Source: Naematelia aurantialba
Lineage: Eukaryota > Basidiomycota > Tremellomycetes > Tremellales > Naemateliaceae
Assembly: GCA_021527695.1 (NCBI GenBank)
Contig: JAKFAO010000001.1
Span: 62,001 to 126,000, forward strand
DNA length: 64,000 bases
Direction: 5' to 3'
Position numbers and translations under genes: made by a program
Shown here: positions 50,176 through 63,473 of the stretch, in pieces
Numbering within the stretch: position 1 is the stretch's first letter
Layout: each line of letters begins with the position of its first letter
The notes under the pieces: model-generated
What the model saw: the letters and a program-made list of their open reading frames with translations, nothing else
Databases searched by the model: none
What the model was told of the DNA's origin: nothing

Positions 50176-51345
50176 ATGCCCTACTCTGCCTCGTCCACCC
50201 CGAGCTTGTCGGCTTCGAATCGCCCATCAGGCGTCTCCACTCCCGGGCCGAGCACACCGTCGTCGTCGTCCCCGTCGCCGCCAGCAATATGTACCACGCA
50301 ACACGCTCTTTACTGCTTTGACGTGCTTGTCGCGCACTTTGAGGGTCGGGAGCCCATGCCGCCGCCATTTGAGAACCCAGATCAGCCGTTGTATGTCTTT
50401 CTCGATGACTTTGACTCAGACTCCAGACTCCAGACTCCAGACTCCAGGCTCCAGACTCCAGACGCGAGACTCAGACTCCAGACTCCAGACTCCAGATGCA
50501 AGACGCGCAGAGACAATCTGACAGTGTAGCGCGCTCTTCGTCACATGGAACACAACGCACGGCCGTCGATCAAGCGGCAAACCAGCGCTGCGGGGCTGCA
50601 TAGGCAACTTTTCGCCCATGCCACTGGCGAAGGGGCTGCGCGAGTATGCTCTTGTCAGGCGAGTCGGGATGCTTCATTCCGTCTTCTGTCAACATTCTTG
50701 CCATCTGCCTTGGATATTTCATCCGATCTTCCTTCCAATCTTCGACCCCGTCTCCACTCGTCTCGGTACTCTTTCGCATTCACTGACCCATACTGATCTG
50801 GCCTCGCAGCGCTCTGGAAGACCACCGGTTCTCGCCTGTACGCGCCGACGAAGTCCCCTTCTTGTCCTGCTCGTACGTCGGCCTCCCTTCTTCCAGTCCA
50901 CCCTGAAACACCCTACTATACCCTCTGCAAGCATCCAAGCACCACACACAGACGCGGAAGCAGCCAAATCCGCCAGCTGACCCCGCTGCCCAGGGTCTCA
51001 CTCTTGACGCCATTCACGCCGATCCCAGACCCCCTCGCGTGGATACCAGGCGAACACGGTATCCACCTCACCTTCCCCCACCCCCCCACATCCCCTTCTA
51101 CCGCCTCGCCGTCGTCCGCCAACTCGCGTCGGACTCTATCGGCCACGTACCTCCCTGAAATATGCCCGGAACAAGGCTGGACCCGCGAGGAGACGGTCCT
51201 CAGCGCCATTCGCAAGGCGGGCTATCGCGGCAAGGTGCAGGTCGGCGATGCAGTGTGGAAGAGCTTGAGGGTCAAGGTGTATGGCAGTGTGAAGGCGGGC
51301 TGCACGTACCAAGACTACAAGCGCATGGTCCAGGCCAGAAGTTGA
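50176..51345 (+). CDS. AMMECR1-domain protein
   Basis: Predicted protein of about 270 residues with one AMMECR1 domain, a fold conserved from archaea to humans and of unknown biochemical function. Exons: 50176-50390, 50530-50643, 50810-50872 and 50994-51345. Conserved blocks in order: HALYCFDVLVAHFEG; PLFALFVTWNTT; the hallmark LRGCIGNFSPMPLAKGLR; ALEDHRFSPV; EVPFLSCSVSLLTPF across the last junction; GEHGIHLTF; and TYLPEICPEQGWTREETVLS followed by KAGYRG. A Ser/Pro-rich N-terminus and linker precede the domain. The first intron (50391-50529) is filled by a tandem repeat. The GTATGC donor at 50644 gives the junction LRD-ALEDHRF, slightly different from the usual LREYALxSA. Confidence 0.9.
50413..50497 (+). 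repeat. 7-bp tandem repeat in the first AMMECR1 intron
   Basis: About ten imperfect copies of gactcca (and gactcag, gcgagactcag variants) lie wholly inside the intron, so they do not affect the protein. Confidence 0.8.
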
Positions 51346-51775
51346 TCGTCACAGATCGAGGATGGATGGGCGGTCCGACCTACCGACCATCACTGTCGAC
51401 GGATCTATCGGCTGGACGATGGTATAGTCCCCATCTCTGTAGTTTCAGCGTTGGGGTATGCTGCTTAGGCTACGCTGATTGGGATATGCGGGTTGGGGTT
51501 GCGGGCCGGGCTGGGATACCCTTGCGCTCTTCGGACACTTGTAATGCCATATCGTTATAGAGCGTAGATTCATACATATCTCGGATGCACATACATGCTT
51601 CCTTCCAGCAAACGACAACGCTTCCCTCCGCATTGCAAATGACATCCTTTCCTTTCGGTGCATCACACGCTTGCCTTCTCACTGCGTGACACCCTAGCCT
51701 TACTCAACACTGCCTCACACCTCGCCTTCCATTTACATGCCCTACGCGGCCCTATAGTCAAACCATTCAATCAAG
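51346..51775. other. Convergent 3' spacer
   Basis: This lies between the AMMECR1 gene (+) and CWC21 (-). No gene recognised. Confidence 0.45.
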
Positions 51776-53962
51776 TCAGGCGCGCCTCGCCGCACTCTCG
51801 ACCCTCCGCCTTTCCGGCTCTGGCGTCAAGCTCCGCTCGCTCCGAGACTTGTCGCTCGGCGTATCGCTCCTCGCCCGCGCACGCTTGGGCGGCGGACTCG
51901 CACTTCGCGAGTCCAAGTCGGACGGACGTCTACGACGCGGTGGCGGTGAACGTGAGTCTGACCGCGCAGGTGATGGCGATCGCGAGTCGACACGGCGCCG
52001 CGGTGGTGGCGATCTCGAATCTGCGACATGCGTTCGAAGCGGAGGGGACAGCGAGTCGGACGTGCGCCGACGCGGTGGAGCTCGCGCCGGGGGTCCTCTT
52101 CGAAGTGGGGGAGAGCGCGACTCTGAGGGAGATCGCACTTGTCGAGGCGGGGGAGAAGAGTCCAATCGACCACGACGGGGAGGGGGTGAACGAGAGTCGG
52201 AGCGAGGTCGGGGTGGCGGAGAAAGTGGTGAACGAGAGCGTGGTCCTGCACGGCGAGGGGGGGATCGAGAGTCAGATGGTGATCGAGGCCCGCGAGGCCC
52301 GCGAGGTGGGGACCGGGAGTCTGAAGGGGATCTCGGGCGACGTGGCGGTGATCGCGAGACTGGTCGACCCCGAGGCGCCTGTCGTGGTGGGGGCGAATCG
52401 GACCTGTCACGCGGAGCTCTAAATGCAGGAGGCGAGTCGCGCGGCCGGCGTGGGGGCGAGCGGGAGTCTCGGCGTGTCCTTGGCGCATCCCGTGCTTTCA
52501 AAGCTGCTTGCTTCCTGCGTAGAGTGAGTTGTGCCACTCATGGGTAAATCATTAGACTGACCTGTAGTACTCTTCTCGCCTGCGAAGCTTTTCCTTCTCC
52601 TCCCATTCCTTCTTCCTCCTCTCTTCTTCCTTCTCTCTCGCCAATGCCGCCTCGATCCGCTGCCTATCACGGTCTTCCCTCTCTGCAAGACGCTTGGCCT
52701 TCTCTTCTTCCGTTTCTCGCTGGAAAGCCTTGCCCTCGACATGGTCTGAGGAGACGCCCAGGGCTCTCTGCAAGCGGGTCATTTCGACTTGCTTGGCAGC
52801 TGCGATCGAGTGCGAGTCGGTCGCTCTGCCGCGGTCCAATAGAGCAGATTGGGCTGTGAGCTTTTCTCGAAGAATCTCGACAGCGTCGTCGATCGCGTCC
52901 TCGTCGAGTCTTTGAACGTCAGCACGATCCTCGGCAACACGTAGAGCGCAGGACAAGCCGGCCAATCACAGAGGCACAGGACAAGACTAATAGGATGACT
53001 AGAGAAATCAAGAAATGAAAGTAGGGAGATGTCGAGCCGCCGTCCCCCTCTTGTCCCCCTCATCTGGGCCAAGTGGTTCTTTAAGCTGCACAAACAGGTG
53101 TATGATTCTTCGCAAGCCGAATCGCCTCGGATCCTGTGAGACGAAGGTCCGGGCACTGTCTAAAAAGGCTGCGTGGGGTGGTGTCCGAGACGATCTTTTG
53201 AGAGGACCGGCTGAAAGATAGGTCGTTTGGCCGTCTAGGTGATTGATAGAGGGTGGAACGTCGTAGGCCAGCAGACACGGGTGGTATAGCGGCAAACAGC
53301 GGAAGGATGCAGAGAGGAAAGAGGAAGAGAGAGGAAGGAAACATAGAGAGGAAGGAAACATAAAGAGGAAAGAAACCCGAGTGAGAAGAGATAAAGAGTG
53401 CAAAGAAGCAACGATGAGAAAAAGCCAAAGTACAAGAGTCCGAAGACCCAGAAGGAAGAACGACAACCTACCCCTTCTCCTCCAGCTCGTCCCTCAGCTC
53501 GAGACACTTGACCTCCACCCTTCTCTTACGCTCATGTTCCAGAATCCCCTGATCAGGCTGCCGATGCACAGGCGGACCCGTGAGCGTGTCTAGGAAGTCG
53601 CTGTATCGGCCCTGGCCGCCCGGTGCGCCGCCTGGAGGACCGTCCCGGATCTGAAGGTGGGCTGTGTTGCGGGAAATGTACCCGTTGGTGCCGCTGAGAC
53701 CGTCAGCGCTGGACTCTCCATACGAAGGGAGCTCTATTTAGTTGAATCCTCATAGTGAGTGAATCAAGAGGAGAGAAAGACGGAAGGGCAAAGCAGTGGT
53801 AGTACCAGCAGGTGACAGAACGAGCAAAGTGGGCTGGGTTGCGCGGGACAGGATGGATGGAAGGCGGAGTGAAGCAAACCAGGAAGCGCAAGAGAAGAGC
53901 ATGGGACGACAGGGAGGTACTTACGAGCCCCGAGCGGTGGCTAGACCGATACCGTTGTACAT
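51776..53962 (-). CDS. CWC21: Spliceosome factor CWC21/SRRM2-type with RS domain
   Basis: Predicted 448-residue orthologue of yeast Cwc21 and human SRRM2 (SRm300), which binds Prp8 and Snu114 in the spliceosome. Exons: 53962-53925, 53693-53472, 52909-52562 and 52514-51776. The start [13 protein letters not shown], then [19 protein letters not shown], is the hallmark of the family. The cwf21 domain follows: [20 protein letters not shown] and [18 protein letters not shown] charged coiled coil rich in Glu, Lys and Arg comes next (about residues 130-200), then a long tail of RSPP/DSRSPP repeats, at least 25 SR or RS dipeptides. Yeast Cwc21 is only about 135 residues, so the RS tail makes this the SRRM2-like form. 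The introns at both ends of exon 2 are unusually long for this genome (231 and 562 bp). Confidence 0.95.
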
Positions 53963-54151
53963 CTTGGTCGAGTGCACTGGCAGATACCTCGAATATTCAA
54001 AAGTAGAACACATGCAGCAAGAGGTCAAAAGTGGCCAAGACACGTCGGCATTTCGGGATTACTCTCAGTGGCACATGGAGGAGTGGAGGTGTCCTCGTTT
54101 TCTTTCTGCCTGAATGCAGAAGGTTGGTAGCTGGCGCCAAGCTACCTCGCC

Positions 54152-55219
54152 ATGGCGGACGATAGCGCTTTCTCCTCGAGCCAGTGCTCTCACTCTGGTT
54201 CTTCTCCCTCCGGAAGCTGCGTCTCCTCGCGTGCCAGCTCGCCGAACCTGGAACTGTTAGACAAATACAACACCCTCGTCTCCTCCCTCCTTGACACTGC
54301 GGCTCTCCCAATCCTAGAGTTGAAACATGATGGATCCGTTGATTCTGAGGGAGAGGAAGAGCGAAAGGGGATGACCAAAGCCGAAAAGCAGAACGCCAAG
54401 AAGAAGAGACGGAAAGAAAGGGAGCGGGTTGCTAGGCTGGCTGCTGCTGGGGCAAGTGCTGGAGATTCAAGCGGAGTGAGAGGGACTGTTGTTCGTGAGT
54501 GGCAATCGACCAGATCATATACAGATCAACTATAAGGGCATACAATGTCGTTAACAGTTGCAGAAGAATGGAGCTTACGTATGCAGCATTTCGCCTATTT
54601 TCCTCGACGTCCGTCCGACCTATCGACTTTGGCGAGAAAGTCGAGGTGTATGATATTCCCGCGTGAGTGATCCTCGGCATCACTCCAGTATGTAGCGTGT
54701 GGAGACTCAGACTACTGGTAGCGTTTCACAGTGCTGATGTGCCCTAGCAACCCTCGACATCGGCCGTTGTCTGACATTAAGGTCGAGCAGACTCGCATAG
54801 TAGCACGACAAGCTGCTGTCGACTTTCCAGACCTCGGCGGCCCCTGCTGTGTGCATGCTCGATGGTCCAGGAGCTTCCTTCAGACTAGAGTACTACAGGC
54901 ATCTGCGTCTCTCCACCCGATCTTCGTCGCGGTCGTCGACGATTTCGGAGTCTGCGAAGCGGATGCTCCATTCCTACAGCACCCATCGACTCGCTCAATA
55001 ATGATGAAGACGCCAGCCCGCTCTGGCAAGGCTGCGACCGACTCGACCCACTATGCACAACCCGTCCAGGTGTATCCCCAATCGCCGACACGACACCGTC
55101 GACCTCGACGGCGCCCTCGCGAGCGTTCCTACCCTGCTTACTGGCGGCCTGCGGCTGAGCTGGGAGGCAAGTCGGTTGGCTATGCGTTGGGTCATCCCTC
55201 TTCTGCGTATCCTTTGTAG
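54152..55219 (+). CDS. Unrecognised small protein with a basic, helical N-terminal half
   Basis: Predicted gene with exons 54152-54494, 54587-54662 and 54748 to about 55219; the end is uncertain. I do not recognise the family. The first exon gives a Ser-rich start (MADDSAFSSSQCSHSGSSPS), a short helical stretch (LELLDKYNTLVSSLLDTAAL) and a highly charged segment (KAEKQNAKKKRRKERERV) that could be a nuclear or nucleolar signal. The second exon reads PFRLFSSTSVRPIDFGEKVE followed by VYDIPA, and the third starts NPRHRPLSDIKVEQTRIVAR, then QAAVDFPDLGG. These join in phase and look like a conserved core. The third exon may be shortened by a further intron near 54852-54900. Confidence 0.5.
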
Positions 55220-55586
55220 CATTGTCGCCTCTTGCAGCATTGTAACCTCTTGTAGCCAGTATCGCATGTACCACGTCGCAGTATGATACGCTGCACGCTG
55301 CACGCTGCACGATTCCCCGAATCAGGCACCGGTTCAGGGAATGCTACGACACCCTGTTAAGCTTCCGTCCTCCCCCCCCTCCCCTCCCCCCCCTCCCCCC
55401 CCCCCCCTCCCCAAAAAACTCGGACCTCGTACGAGCATCGAAATCTGTGGTGATGCTTGTTGTTAACACCTTGGTCCTACTACTTTCTTCCTCACCACCA
55501 CAGCACCGACAGTTCACTCTTTACTCCTCTGCTCCTCTGCTTCTGCTCTCCTCGACCTTCACAGACCTCACAGCCAGTCCATCACC
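55220..55586. promoter_or_regulatory. ERG13 upstream region with long C-rich tract
   Basis: A nearly pure C run with single T interruptions (about 55368-55412) lies about 175 bp before the ERG13 start, followed by A6. Poly-pyrimidine tracts of this kind are common in fungal promoters. No sterol response element was identified with confidence. Confidence 0.5.
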
Positions 55587-57838
55587 ATGTCAAACATCGC
55601 AGCAGAGTTCGATGTCCCCGCTCGACCAAAGAATGTCGGCATCCTAGGCATGGACATGTACTTTCCCAAACGCGTGAGTGATTCGCCGTCAGCTCGATGC
55701 GTTGCATGGGCTTGGGCGACACCGCCGAGACCTGCATGGCCAATGCGCTGCGCCGACAACCTAGCTGTCGGAGCTGGTGTCAACTGCTTTTGGTTCACCT
55801 GGCCGACAACTGCACAACTAAAACTGACACTCGCAGTGTATCTCCGAAGACGACCTCGAGGTGTTTGACGGTGTCAGCAAGGGGAAATACACGATTGGTC
55901 TGGGGCAGAAGTTTATGGCTTTTACCGACGACAAGGAGGATGTCAACTCGGTTGCTCTGACTGGTCGGTCCTTTTTCCAGCTTACTACACCCCAAATTCC
56001 AGCTAACGCTTTTCTCCAGTCGTATCGTCCTTGTTGGCAAAGTACAACGTCGACCCCGCCTCGATCGGGCGCCTGGACGTCGGTACCGAGACCTTGATCG
56101 ACAAGTCCAAAGCAACCAAAACCCTGCTCATGGACCTGTTCCACCCGGCAGGCAACCACGATATCGAAGGCATCGACAACAAGAACGCGTGCTACGGCTC
56201 CACAGCAGCGCTGTTCAATTGCGTCAACTGGATCCAGAGTGAAAGCTGGGACGGGCGCAACGCGATTGTCTTTTGCGGCGATATTGCCATCTACAAGGAG
56301 GGCAGCGCGCGTCCAGTGGGCGGTATGGGCGCGTGTGCGATGCTTATTGGCCCAGATGCCCCATTGGTCCTCGAGCGTGAGTGATCCCTTGGCCTGTACC
56401 GGTGCCAGTGCCAGTATCGGGACATATCAGACATTGATGCTCGTAGCTGTGCACGGAACATACATTGCCAACACCTGGGACTTTTACAAGCCAGACCTCT
56501 CTGCTGAATACGTGAGTGCCCTGTTCCCTGTCACCTCAGCAGTCATACCGCGCCTCAAGCCTCCCAAACTCCGCAAGCCTGTTTATTCCGTAATCACCCG
56601 GCTGACTCTACTAGCCCACTGTCGATGGACCATGGACGATCGCAGCTTACCTCGGAGCTCTGGACGCAGCATACACCGCCTACGTCGAAAAGGCTGCAGC
56701 ATCGCGTGCCCGCGCAGCAAAGAAGCTGTCGCTCGCTTCTGTCTCGGCGGCGGTCACCGAGATTGCTGGTAAAGTCATGGGCGAGGCGGAGAAGCTTGTG
56801 CATGGTGGTGCAACTGTGAATGGCAACGGTCACGGTAACGGTTACGCCAATGGGATTAAAGAGGACAGTGGGATCGAGGGCTTTGACTATGTCTGCTTGC
56901 ACAGGTAGGTGCACTTTGCGACTTCTCTTTCTTCTGCCTTGTTACCTCCCGCCTCCTGCCTTCTGCCTCTTAGCCCCCATCATCCTATCTTTACCTTGCT
57001 ACCCATCAAGAACGCGACACTGAATCATATAGCCCATATGGCAAGCTCGTTCAAAAAGGACACGCACGAATGTTCTACAACGTGAGCCAGACTGTTCCCG
57101 TTCTTTTTCTGGTTCGCTCGGTTCAAGCTGAAGCTTGTATTAGGACTACCTCCGTAACCCCGCTGCACCGCAATTCGCCGCTGTACCCGAAACCATCTGC
57201 CGCCTAGAGAAATCTGCCACATACACTGACAAGACGGTCGAGAAAACTTTCTTGGGGGTCGCGGCGGAGCACTACAAGTCGGCCGTGGTACCTACTACCG
57301 ACTGTGTGCAGCGCTGCGGTAACATGTACACTGCGAGTCTGTACGGTGCTTTGGCGAGTTGTCTGGCGAATTCGCCAGGGGGCCTACCGGTGAGTTTCTA
57401 CCTCTCTTCTTTCTTTAGCGTATCAGATCGATGCAAAGTGGTCGCGCATGACGACGTTCTGTGTGCTGACCCGTGCAGATCGGCAAACGCATTGGGATGT
57501 ACGCGTTTGGTTCCGGTTGTGCAGCGAGTTTCTACGCTCTCCGCGTAAACGGCTCAACGAAAGAGATCGCCGACAAGCTGGACTTGAAGAAGCGACTCGC
57601 TTCGATGGATGTACGGCCCTGCGAGGAGTATGTCACCGCATTGAAGGTATGTTCCTTATCGTGCAGGGAAGTCATCCCTCTGCAGGTGCTGACTGAGGTC
57701 TAGCTTCGCGAGGAGAACCACAATGCCGTGAGATATGCGCCTCAGGGCAGTCTGGACAATATCTGGCCCGGAGCTTATTACCTCGATGGCGTGGATGATC
57801 TCTACCGCCGGACGTACTCTATCAAGCCAAAGGCTTGA
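55587..57838 (+). CDS. ERG13: Hydroxymethylglutaryl-CoA synthase
   Basis: Predicted HMG-CoA synthase, which condenses acetyl-CoA with acetoacetyl-CoA to make HMG-CoA for the mevalonate and ergosterol pathway in the cytosol. The gene has about ten exons with introns of 47-120 bp; the first exon ends MDMYFPKR. Key blocks: [40 protein letters not shown] (here [16 protein letters not shown]); the catalytic cysteine in [12 protein letters not shown] (codon about 56190-56192); [19 protein letters not shown]; and in the C-terminal half [20 protein letters not shown] and [13 protein letters not shown]. It ends [11 protein letters not shown] Gly/Asn-rich stretch ([12 protein letters not shown]) lies in a fungal-type insert and seems unimportant for catalysis. 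No membrane anchor is present. Confidence 0.96.
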
Positions 57839-59463
57839 GCGATGCTGGTGTGAGGCTTGAGGCTGGATTGGGTGTACTTTGGGAGTCAACTGAAAGGGGG
57901 GGTTAGTAGATGGGCGGTAGTCGGCGGAGGGAGTCGAGCTGAACACGGACCTCGAGTCGACAGTGGTGCCGAGGTAGGATGCCCACGGACACTCGTGATT
58001 GCTGTACAAAGCACTCGCTGTGCAGGGAGCCAAAAGTGCCAGTGCACCAGCGGCACACTAGAGGATACCCGTATATTGTGCATAACTAGATGGAATACAC
58101 TGCATGCATGGCCCTCCACGGAACAGGTGATTTGAACCCAATGTCTAATTGAGAATTCGTCATTTCAGGTTAATTAGTAGCTGTTTTTATTATATTCCAG
58201 CTACTGACATCATCCTGCATTCATCGTTGCATTCTTTCCACCACTTGCTCCTTGTGCTCTAGCTGCTGCTACTACTGCTGCTGCTGCTCTCGCCTATCGC
58301 AGTACCTGTCATTGCCCTCTGACCACACCGACACGGGTCAGCGTTGTTGTTGTTGAATTACCGACTCGACTCGGCAGGAAAAGCCGCGGATTGATTGATT
58401 GTATTCGCGTCGAGAGAAGAAAACAAGCATCCTCACAAACGTGTCCCCACGTTCACTGCACTCGTACTTGCATTTGCCGCCGCCCCGCCCCATCGATACC
58501 AACACGCACACTGGTGGTGGCTGCTCTGGCGCTGGTGTTGGCCTTGGCTGTACGAGGCGCCGAGGATCCAGGCCGCACACCCCACTCCCCGTTCCCTGGG
58601 AGATCGACGCTCGGGCCTGGGTAAGACACGTTCGTCGGCTTCGGCTTGGACCTGTGATCGAGACGTTGTTTGTCTGTGTTTGTACCGCCGGCTCGCCCAG
58701 ATCACCACCGGCATCCACGGTCGTACCCACACACACATACATACACCACACCAACACCCCACAGTCTGAACCGCCTCGACAAGCGCGCGTTCTCCAGGGC
58801 CGCCGATCGCTCAGTCTCCACGCTCTACGGCGGTTCGCATACATATATCGATATTGACATCCTCACAGCACCGAGCCAGACTGGCGACGTCCGGCAAAGG
58901 CACTACCTCCCTGTCGAGCTGCGTCATTGGGTGCTGGACTAGTGTAGAGACAGCGCGAGGGGAGTAGCGACTTGACCTCCACCTCCTCGCCTGGCATGTT
59001 GACAACCCGGAACAACATTCTACCCAGTGAGTCGGCGGGCCTGGCTCCTCCCCCGCTTTACCAGACACGGCGTCTGGGGTAACTTCTCATCGCGTCCACC
59101 GCATCATCCACTAAGACATGGACGGCACAGACGAAGGCGCAACGTCGCCATACTTCACCTTTTTCCCTTCCTCAAGCCCCATCCCATCTGCACGCACGGC
59201 CTTCCAGCTGTGTCCTTCCGCAGAGGAAAGATCCTTTCTTATAATCTCTCGTGCAATTGCCTGTTTATAGCAAGACGCTTGTCTATTCCTGGCTCTCCCT
59301 TATCAGAGCCAAGACGCCCGAACGCACCCTCCCCCCCCCCTCCCAAACCCCCACCGTTCTAGCTGTATCCTGTGCTTCGGTCCTCTAGCCATTTTGGGTC
59401 CCAAGCTGACAGTCGCAGTCTTCTGCCTCGCGAATCTCTGAACCACAATTCACAACAAGCCGC
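57839..59463. other. Long gene-free region upstream of KCS1
   Basis: About 1.6 kb. Overlapping frames exist on both strands at 58340-59360, with no consistent start, splice pattern or domain. It contains a CTG/CTA trinucleotide run (about 58256-58290), ACAC dinucleotide-like runs (about 58725-58765) and a C9-10 run near 59331. It probably holds the KCS1 promoter and a long, possibly spliced leader. Confidence 0.45.
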
Positions 59464-62400
59464 ATGATCAGACCCCCGCCCCTTCCCACCGCCAGCACCA
59501 GCACCAGTGCTAATGCCACCGCTACCGCCAGCGCCAGCGCCGGCACCAGTACGAGCTCGCTCCTGCCCTCGCCGTCCAAGCGCGATGCCTCGTCAGATCG
59601 TCCGCTGCCCTCGCCCAACGGACGCATCATCTCGTCCTCTTCTGTTCCCGGGGCGGCGTCTTCGCGCAAGGGCAAGGAACGGGAACGCGAGAAGGACCGA
59701 CCATCCATGTCGTCTCGCGAGGTAGGATCGGCCACGATCCAGCTCAGGCGCGACGCCGTCAATCGCCTCGTCGATGAGGAAGAGGACGAGCTGGATCCCA
59801 CCGAGCGCCGCCGTTCCCGTTCCTTGCACCCCGGCTCATTCGCGCCCCACTCGGGGCCGGCCTCTAGTCAGGCGCGGAGTGGAGGTGGTGCAGGCGGCAC
59901 TTCTGTTGGAGGAATGCGCAGTATCCCTGGATTCGCCGACTTCCGCCTCCCGCAACAGGTCCAGTCCCCCTCACCAAAGCGTGGAAAGGCGGCCATTCAC
60001 TTCTGGGAACCAGCAGGTGCAGCCGCACCTGCGCCTTCCCCCGAGCTGCTAAGACGCGGACCTCTCTCAGGATTGCGCCGACAGAGGGCAAAGTCGCTAC
60101 ACTTTCCAAGTGAGACGACCGGAATCGACCAGAACTTCTACCTCCCGCACTTTTCGCTTGATCGCGAGTACTCGCTCAAGCCAGACTCGTCGCTGCATAC
60201 TCGGCATGGGCATCCTGTCAACCTCGAGCTGGGGCTAGGGGATGACTTTGATGCGTCTTTCGGCGAGGCGCTGCGGCGTGGCGTGGGGGGCGAGGAGCTG
60301 CCACTGCCCAAGGAGGCGCTCAGGGTGTTGAGTGAAGCAAAGGAGAATCTGGACGCCAGCGTGTTGAGCAAGAAAGCACGAAAGGGCAGTCTAGGCATGG
60401 GCCTGTTTCGCGAAAGCCGTGATCCCCTGATGCGTAAGAAGGACAAGGAAAAGGATAAGGACAAGCTGGATGAGGTCATAGAAGAGGGACCTTCACCATC
60501 ATCACCGACTCGTATGGCCTCCCGTGCCGCTGCTGGTTCCCGACCGACTCCCTTACCGTCAAGGTCGCAGACACAAACCATGTCTGAAGAGAATCTGTCT
60601 GAAGCCACCTCTGCTAGTATACAGATCGTCTCGTCCCCCAGGCGGCGGCGCCCGTCCTCACAGGCTAACCAAGAGACGCATCTCAACGATGCTCTCGAAG
60701 CGATGGAGTTCGACGACGACTCAGGATGGACGAGTTCGAGTACTGGCAGTTTTACAGATGTGGATAAAGACGAACTGTCACCGACCGATACCGAAGATGA
60801 GGGATCGGGTAGCGATGGTCCCGAGGAGAAGAAGTTGACAGTCCCGCTGCAACCATTCGGTCACGCCGTGGGTGGCCATAGCTCAATCTATCAGTTCACG
60901 CGCCGAGCAGTCTGCAAGGTGAGTACAGCCGTGCGGTGTAAGGATTGTCTGACATGGTCTAGCCGCTTGTGTCTGGCGAGAACAAGTTTTACGAAGATGT
61001 CGAGCTGCTTGCTCCCGCCTTACTGCCATTCATCCCTCGGTACCTCGGCGTCATGGTAGTGAACATCCGGCACGTCAACTATGCTACGCCCAACGGGGCG
61101 GAAGCGCTGTCGCCCGCCATCTCTGCCCCTCCGACACCTGGAGTTCGGCCCCTGCCGAGTCACTCGGCAAGCACACATGGTGCCCATTCGAGTGTAGAGG
61201 TGCCCGAAGTCTCCCTTGGTTTCAACCGGCATGTCGTGCCCGACTGGCTGTTCAAATCGTCTGCGCGGGAAGAACGAGGTCGCCCACGCGGTCGATTTGC
61301 ACGACAGTCTTCCGACGAGGATTCCACGCATCAGCGGTCGACACTTAGACCAAGCTCAGCCAAGAGCGCGGACTTTGTTCGACCGGGCTCGCTGTCGCCT
61401 TCGTCGTCGTATGGTCACATGTCTATCCTATCTGCGTCCCCCAGCCTGCGAGCGCCGAACTCGCCAGCTATTTCTGTCCCGCATCCAATCCGAGAGGACG
61501 AACCTGCTACGCCTGCACCTTCGCCCGCCAATTCGCCACTTCAGAATCCCCAGTTGCACCACACGATATCTACGCCGCAGCTGCCTCGTCCATTACGGCT
61601 AGACACTCTATTTGCAGGACACGAAGGGCCAGTGTCCGGATACAGTTCACCACATCCCTCGTTCGGGGGTACCGGGTCTACAACGGTCAATACCAAGTTG
61701 AAAGATCACGTATTTGCGACGATTCTCAAGCGGCTCAAGAAGAAGGGTATACACGTGCCGCATCGAAATGACGGGGATGCGGATGACGAGGGGGATGAGA
61801 ATTGTCACCCACACGCCGAGCGATTTGCTCGACGACGTGGTGATCACATTGCTAGTGGGACTGTGGAATTCAGTCGCCTTGATAAAGGCAAGGCGGTTCA
61901 AGAGCACGGGCAGGGGGATGTGAGGCGCACGCAGAGTGATGTGATCCTGCATGGCCGACATGCGAGGCGGGAGCGGGAGGAAAGCGAGGAACGCGGTCTG
62001 TTCGCAATGGAAGAGGACGACGACAAGGAGCAGCTGTCCATGCGCTCGAAGCGCGGTTCTCATCGTGGTCCTCATGTGATGCGAGCGAACGCGAGAGATA
62101 TCCCCTTGCTCACGCCGATGACTCCGGTGCGGACTGGGACGTTGAGCAAGGCGCTCGAACCCGCACCTGAATCGACGACGGGGGTGGCCGCGCCTGTTTC
62201 GGTCTCACACGTGCCGCGCACATCGACATCGACGCCAACACCGTCGGGGCACGAAGACGGTCGGCAGGAACTGTTCATCTTCATGGAAGACCTCACGGGC
62301 CGGCTGAAGCGGCCGTGCGTGGTCGATCTGAAAATGGGCACGAGGCAGTACGGGTGTGATGCCACGCCAAAGAAGATGGAGAGCCAGAGAAAGAAGTGCG

Positions 62401-63473
62401 ATGAGACGACGAGCCGGAGTTTGGGGGTAAGGATGTGTGGTATGCAGGTGAGTCTAAGGAGGGTTTGTGTTCGGGCATCCTTTGCGATTGTGTTTTTAAC
62501 CCGCACCCTGCAATTGCCCCAGAATTCATACGAGTGTCCAGTGCTGACGGCTCAGCTGTGGAACAACGAGACGGAGCAGTTTTTGTCAAAGGACAAGTAC
62601 ATTGGTCGCAAGATCCAGACGGCCGACTTTAAGCGCATACTGCGACGCTATCTCTTGGACGGGGACAAGTTGCTCTACACGCACATCCCCGTGGTGATTC
62701 AGAAACTGCACACCCTGGCGGCTATCATGCTTCGTCTTGACGGATTCAGATTCTACGGCTGCTCGCTCCTACTCATCTACGACGGGGACAAGGAGACGCA
62801 GGAGCATTACGCGCGACACGTCAGCAAGCACCAGCAAGTGGAAGGGGGGGATGTCAGCCATGACGAGGAGGTGGGAGAGGAGTATGCAGAGCATCGGCAC
62901 CGACCCACGGGCACGGGTATCGGGCAGTACGCTGAGATGAAGGAAGATGCGGTCAAAGGTCGTCGATCTCGGAGCGTCGAGGCACACGGTCATCACGGCG
63001 GACACGGCCCATCGCAATCGCAGTCCGACTCGCACTCGCACCCGCACTCCCGGTCCCAGTCGCAGCACTCGCAGTTGCACTCGCAGTCGCAGTCGCACGG
63101 GCAGCCGATGTCGTCGTCGGGACATCGCAAGACCCGCGGGGAACTGACGATCCGTCTCGTCGACTTTGCACACACCACCACAGGGCGGGACTTTGTGGTC
63201 CTCGACCCATCCGTGCAGTGGGAGGACGCGTCGGTGCTTGGGAAAGGGTACGATACGAAATACGACGCCGAGACGGGGCTGGCCATCGCGCGCTTCCCGC
63301 CGAAACATCGCGACGCACCGGACATGGGGTTCATCTTTGGCTTAAAGTCGATTTGCGCGGCGCTGAGGCAGATTTGGGCGGACGAGGCGCTGGGACCGTT
63401 GGAGGTCGCTGAGGATGAGGGGGTGTTTGGCGAGGCGTTTAGGGATTGGGACGAGGGCGAGTTGTCGACTTAG
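59464..63473 (+). CDS. KCS1: Inositol hexakisphosphate kinase KCS1
   Basis: Predicted 1296-residue kinase that pyrophosphorylates InsP6 to 5-InsP7. Exons 59464-60918, 60963-62447 and 62523-63473 are all in phase 0. The long N-terminal half is mostly disordered, Ser/Pro/Arg-rich. The first kinase block is LQPFGHAVGGHSSIYQFTRR, then GENKFYEDVE and LLPFIPRYLGV. The signature PCVVDLKMGTRQYG (inositol-binding PxxxDxKxG) is at about residues 935-950. After the next intron come LTAQLWNNETEQFLSKDKYI, FRFYGCSLLLIYDG, then TIRLVDFAHTTTGRD (metal-binding DFAH) and the end GFIFGLKSICAALRQIW. A Ser/His/Gln-rich insert (about 63016-63110) lies just before TIRLVDFAH. InsP7 signalling regulates phosphate homeostasis and virulence traits in related yeasts; this is family knowledge only. 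Confidence 0.95.
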